Positions 61,016-64,000 of a stretch of 64,000 nt of DNA are shown here, piece by piece. The stretch is from an uncultured Tenacibaculum sp. (GTDB lineage: Bacteria > Bacteroidota > Bacteroidia > Flavobacteriales > Flavobacteriaceae). Under the pieces are notes generated by a model that made no database searches, was not told where the DNA came from, and worked only from the letters and a program-made list of their open reading frames with translations. The position numbers and the translations under genes were made by a program. Each line of letters opens with the position of its first letter. The stretch's first letter is position 1. The stretch is from NCBI RefSeq assembly GCF_947499065.1, contig NZ_CANMMT010000001.1:620001-684000 (forward strand). Direction: 5' to 3'.

Positions 61016-62260
61016 ATGATAAAAAATTTTCTACGCATACTATTTATGCTAATATTAATAGGTTGTCAAAACAATGAACTTGAAGAAGTAAATTTTAATA
61101 ATGAAAATGTAATTTTTAAAAGTAGGCCAGCTGATAAACAAGAACAAGAAAATACAGTTGTAATTCGTTTTAAAAAAGGGTTAAGCGATTCGGAAAAAGC
61201 TGTAGTTAGAGAAAAATATAATGTTTTAACTTTTGAAGTTTGTTCATGTGGTGACCCCGAATTAGAAAATTGGTTTTTTTCAGGTAATTTAACTTTTGCC
61301 GATTTGGAAGAAAAAGTTTTGTCAATGGAATCAGATACCGATATGGAAGGAGCTGATCTTAACTTTAAGGTTACCATTGATGTTAGTGGAATAAGTAAAC
61401 CTAATGTAAATGCGCAGCGGGAAGTATCTGTAGGTAATTTTAAACGAAATACATCAGATAAAATAGACGTTGTTATAGGTGTATTGGACTCAGGAATTAA
61501 CCCATCGTATTTTCAATTTACAAAACCATTTTTATTTGATAGTACAGGAATGACTGATACTTGTGGAAACGAAATTTTTGGATGGAATTTTGTTAACAAC
61601 AATAACTCACCAATTGATGATAGTGGTCATGGAACTCGAGTAAGCTATTTCATTTATGAACAATTAATCAATTCTCCTAAAAATTTTCAAATTCTTCCTG
61701 CTAAAGTTTTTGATGTTAATGGAAGTAGTTCACTTTTTACAATTAACTGTGGTTTTAGCTATTTAATAAAAAGAAAAGTTAATGTGATTAATATGAGTTT
61801 TGGTTGGAAAAATAATCCATCAAGTGTAATGAAATCATATATTAATGAAATTGAAAAATATATTTTAATTAACGCTTCTGCAGGAAACCTTGGTGAAAAT
61901 AATGATGTAGTACCGCATTACCCATCTTCTTATAAGAACAACAATATACTAGCAGTTACTGCAATTGATAATACCATACCCCCAAATTTAGTTCTAGGAA
62001 ATATTTCACTATCCAATTATGGTGAAAATTCAGTAGATATTGGAGTGAAAGGATTGGGAATTCCTTTTTATACTTCTTCTAATAACGGACCTATTTTTAT
62101 TAGTGGAACATCATATTCTAGTGCAAAGGCTTCTGGTTTTAATGCATCATTGTATAAAACAGGTTTATCAATAAATGAATGGTACCATAAAATACTTCAG
62201 CATAGTATTCCTTCATCAAACCTTAACTTGATAAAACACAGTGCTTATTTAGAATTATAG
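61016..62260 (+). CDS. Subtilisin-like (S8) protease lipoprotein
   Basis: 414 residues from ATG 61016 (a TTG two codons earlier is possible). Signal IKNFLRILFMLILIGC, Cys17. The propeptide-like region (about 20-140) has VVIRFKKGLSDSEKAVVREK. Catalytic Asp158 (VIGVLDSGIN), His205 (DDSGHGTRV), oxyanion Asn291 (NASAGNLGE) and Ser366 (ISGTSYSSAKASG) are all there. Membrane-anchored periplasmic or surface protease. The next gene encodes a TPR/CHAT-type protein, 32 bp later. Substrate unknown. Confidence 0.92.
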   Translation: MIKNFLRILFMLILIGCQNNELEEVNFNNENVIFKSRPADKQEQENTVVIRFKKGLSDSEKAVVREKYNVLTFEVCSCGDPELENWFFSGNLTFADLEEKVLSMESDTDMEGADLNFKVTIDVSGISKPNVNAQREVSVGNFKRNTSDKIDVVIGVLDSGINPSYFQFTKPFLFDSTGMTDTCGNEIFGWNFVNNNNSPIDDSGHGTRVSYFIYEQLINSPKNFQILPAKVFDVNGSSSLFTINCGFSYLIKRKVNVINMSFGWKNNPSSVMKSYINEIEKYILINASAGNLGENNDVVPHYPSSYKNNNILAVTAIDNTIPPNLVLGNISLSNYGENSVDIGVKGLGIPFYTSSNNGPIFISGTSYSSAKASGFNASLYKTGLSINEWYHKILQHSIPSSNLNLIKHSAYLEL

Positions 62261-62292
62261 CAGTATATTAGGAATGAATAAATACAATTCCT

Positions 62293-64000
62293 ATGCATGT
62301 ATCCAAAAAACATAAACAATTATTAAAATTATGTTTTTTGTGTATTTATGTATGTGTATTTAGTTTTCAGGTTTATTCTCAGCAATTTAATAAAGAAGAG
62401 TTTGATAGTATTGTAGGTTTAAAAAGTATTAGTACTGCTGAAAAAGTAACGGTGTTTAAAGAGAAATTAAAGAATGAAAAGAGTCAACAAATAGCTGCTG
62501 AGTTATGTTATAAAACAGTTGTTTTTTTTTGGAGAGAACGAAAAAAATCACCCTGGATATTAAAAGAAGGAATTTATTTTTTAAAAAAAGAGCAATCTAT
62601 TAGAAGTACTTTAGATTCAACAAAAACTGCTTTAATAAAAAGAAACCTATTTAATCTTGGTTTGTTTTATAAAGAACTGAAAGATTATACGAATGCGATA
62701 AAGTATTTAGATGAGCTTATTTCGAATATACAAATACCAGATACACAGCTTGCAAAAAGTTATAAATTAAAAGGGAATATTTATACAAATTTAGGAGATT
62801 TTGAGAGAGCTGGTAACTATTTGAATAGAGCAAGAAAAATATTTAAGAAACTAGGATTAGAAGATAGATTATTCAGAGTAAATAATGATTTACTGAAGTT
62901 ATTGATTGATAAAAAAGACAACAAATCCTTTTCGTTTTATAAAAAGTTATCTGAAGAAAATAAAATTATAAAGGATAGTTTTAGGGCTACTTTTAAAGAT
63001 ACGTTTGATTTTTTGTACAACTCTGCTAGTATTTTATATCACAATAAACATTACAAGCAATCGATTATAACATATAAAGAAGTACAAAAAATGTTATTAA
63101 AACTGGATGATTCAATGCGTTTATCCTCTTTTTATAGTAATCTTTCCCTTCCTTTTTTGAAAGAATTAAAATCTGATTCAGCAAAATATTACTGTAATGA
63201 AGGACTTAAGTATACAAATTCAAAAAACCTATTAGGAAAAAGCGCTTTATATGATAATTTAGGGGATGTATATCTTTCAGAATCTAAATTTAAGAAAGCT
63301 CTTTCTTATTATGATAAAGCTATTCAAACAATATCGCTAAATAGTTCTGATGAATTTCCTACAACAATTTATTTTAAAGAACTATTGGGATATCATTTAG
63401 ATAAGTTGAATGCACTAATTACTTTTTATGAAGAAAAACAAAGTACTCGTATTTTGCAGGAAGCCTATGAATTGTTAACTAAAATAGATTCTCAATTTGA
63501 CACGATTAATTATACGAGTAAAGAACGAATATCTAAACTTTTTTGGAGAGAAGAAGGGAGAGATTTTTATATTAATGCTGTTAAAATTTGTTACCGTTTA
63601 AAGAAATTGAAGGAGGTTTTTTATTATATAGAAAAAAGTAAAGGAATACTACTTTTAGAGAATACGAATAATCAATTTGCTAAAAAATTAGCCAATCTTT
63701 CAGATTTTTTAATTGAAAAAGAAGATAGTTTAAAAAAGCGAATACTACATTTTAACGAACAAATAAACCGTACTCAAAAAGCCGCATTTAAGGATAGTTT
63801 ATTTTTAACTAAAGAAAAATATTTTACTTTTTTAAATACTCTTGAAAGAAATAATATAAACTACTATAGGTATAAAACAAGTATTCCTATAACTACTATA
63901 AAAACTGCAAAGAAGAATTTAAGAAATGATGAGTTAGCTATTTCTTATATTTTAGGAAAAGATAGTGGGTTTGTTTTGGTGTTATCTAAAAACAAGTATA
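62293..64000 (+). CDS. TPR protein with the start of a probable CHAT protease domain, partial
   Basis: Open from ATG 62293 to the window edge (569 codons). Another ATG at 62275 is in a frame that stops early. A hydrophobic N-terminal helix (LCFLCIYVCVFSFQVYSQ) is followed by TPR units (RNLFNLGLFYKELKDYTNAIKYL, LKGNIYTNLGDFERAGNYLNRARKIFK, YDNLGDVYLSESKFKKALSYYDKAI). A coiled-coil-like helix then precedes NLRNDELAISYILGKDSGFVLVL, which is how CHAT domains start. The catalytic His and Cys should lie past the window edge. Confidence 0.75.
   Translation, partial: MHVSKKHKQLLKLCFLCIYVCVFSFQVYSQQFNKEEFDSIVGLKSISTAEKVTVFKEKLKNEKSQQIAAELCYKTVVFFWRERKKSPWILKEGIYFLKKEQSIRSTLDSTKTALIKRNLFNLGLFYKELKDYTNAIKYLDELISNIQIPDTQLAKSYKLKGNIYTNLGDFERAGNYLNRARKIFKKLGLEDRLFRVNNDLLKLLIDKKDNKSFSFYKKLSEENKIIKDSFRATFKDTFDFLYNSASILYHNKHYKQSIITYKEVQKMLLKLDDSMRLSSFYSNLSLPFLKELKSDSAKYYCNEGLKYTNSKNLLGKSALYDNLGDVYLSESKFKKALSYYDKAIQTISLNSSDEFPTTIYFKELLGYHLDKLNALITFYEEKQSTRILQEAYELLTKIDSQFDTINYTSKERISKLFWREEGRDFYINAVKICYRLKKLKEVFYYIEKSKGILLLENTNNQFAKKLANLSDFLIEKEDSLKKRILHFNEQINRTQKAAFKDSLFLTKEKYFTFLNTLERNNINYYRYKTSIPITTIKTAKKNLRNDELAISYILGKDSGFVLVLSKNKY

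Noticed and set aside
1..64000. CRISPR array, insertion sequence or prophage
   Set aside because: No spaced direct-repeat array, no transposase or integrase frame and no terminal inverted repeats with target duplications were seen in the window.

Overview
The window is chromosomal DNA from a low-GC member of the Bacteroidota, almost certainly a marine flavobacterium (family Flavobacteriaceae, perhaps close to Tenacibaculum; the genus is a guess). The evidence is strong A/T codon bias, TAnnTTTG promoter elements instead of sigma-70 -10 boxes, few Shine-Dalgarno sequences, lipoproteins with Bacteroidota-type SC(S/Q/T)-K/N starts, and family content such as DUF4175, DUF2167, GIN-domain, YHS, DUF1501/DUF1800 and DUF4377 proteins plus the order DUF4175-ybeY-mnmG. 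I found no rRNA, tRNA, CRISPR array, transposase or prophage gene. Most of the window is ordinary core chromosome with small accessory cassettes.

Left part (1-29 kb). A truncated EamA permease diverges from an SF1 helicase with a C-terminal nuclease-like tail. Then come a PP2C-type phosphatase, a TPR histidine kinase, mfd, a methyltransferase, a cytoplasmic DRGH nuclease, TerB and OMP genes, gltX, and an unannotated 50-aa double-glycine-leader peptide with four cysteines. The DUF4175-ybeY-mnmG-methyltransferase block carries three GTTCCACGTGGAAC-like palindromes, and related palindromes lie at 8.55 and 11.9 kb; together they look like a parS cluster. DoxX, SPFH/YbjQ, tatA, a GIN protein, rnr and a lipid-kinase-like gene follow.

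Middle (29-42 kb). A 55-aa membrane peptide and its terminator precede about 590 bp of very AT-rich gene-free DNA with repeated TTATCAACA, TTATTAACA and TTATTCACG sequences just upstream of rpiB. With the parS-like sites nearby and an apparent change in G/C balance across it, this is the best candidate for the replication origin, although dnaA is not in the window. Next are rpiB, two GNAT genes, a DUF2167 protein, an RluE-type pseudouridine synthase, an aldose epimerase, recA, an AraC/GyrI-like regulator, a lipoprotein amidohydrolase, dut, gpsA, an ACT-domain protein and an MFS exporter.

Right part (42-64 kb). glpD, tandem YHS proteins and a TetR-controlled operon (sugar-lactone oxidase plus alanine-racemase-like protein, with a clear palindromic operator) are followed by a LuxE-like protein. 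An ECF sigma factor cassette (two lipoproteins, a sigma factor that seems to need an ATT start, a membrane anti-sigma/beta-barrel protein and a lipoprotein) comes next. After an isoaspartyl peptidase/aldehyde dehydrogenase divergent pair, an ankyrin protein and a DUF1800-DUF1501 pair lies a second sigma system: a sigma factor and a membrane anti-sigma/TPR protein on the minus strand, divergent from a Cys-rich lipoprotein, a secreted subtilase lipoprotein and a TPR protein entering a probable CHAT protease domain at the window edge. This protease-sigma module is the most likely place for an undescribed system.
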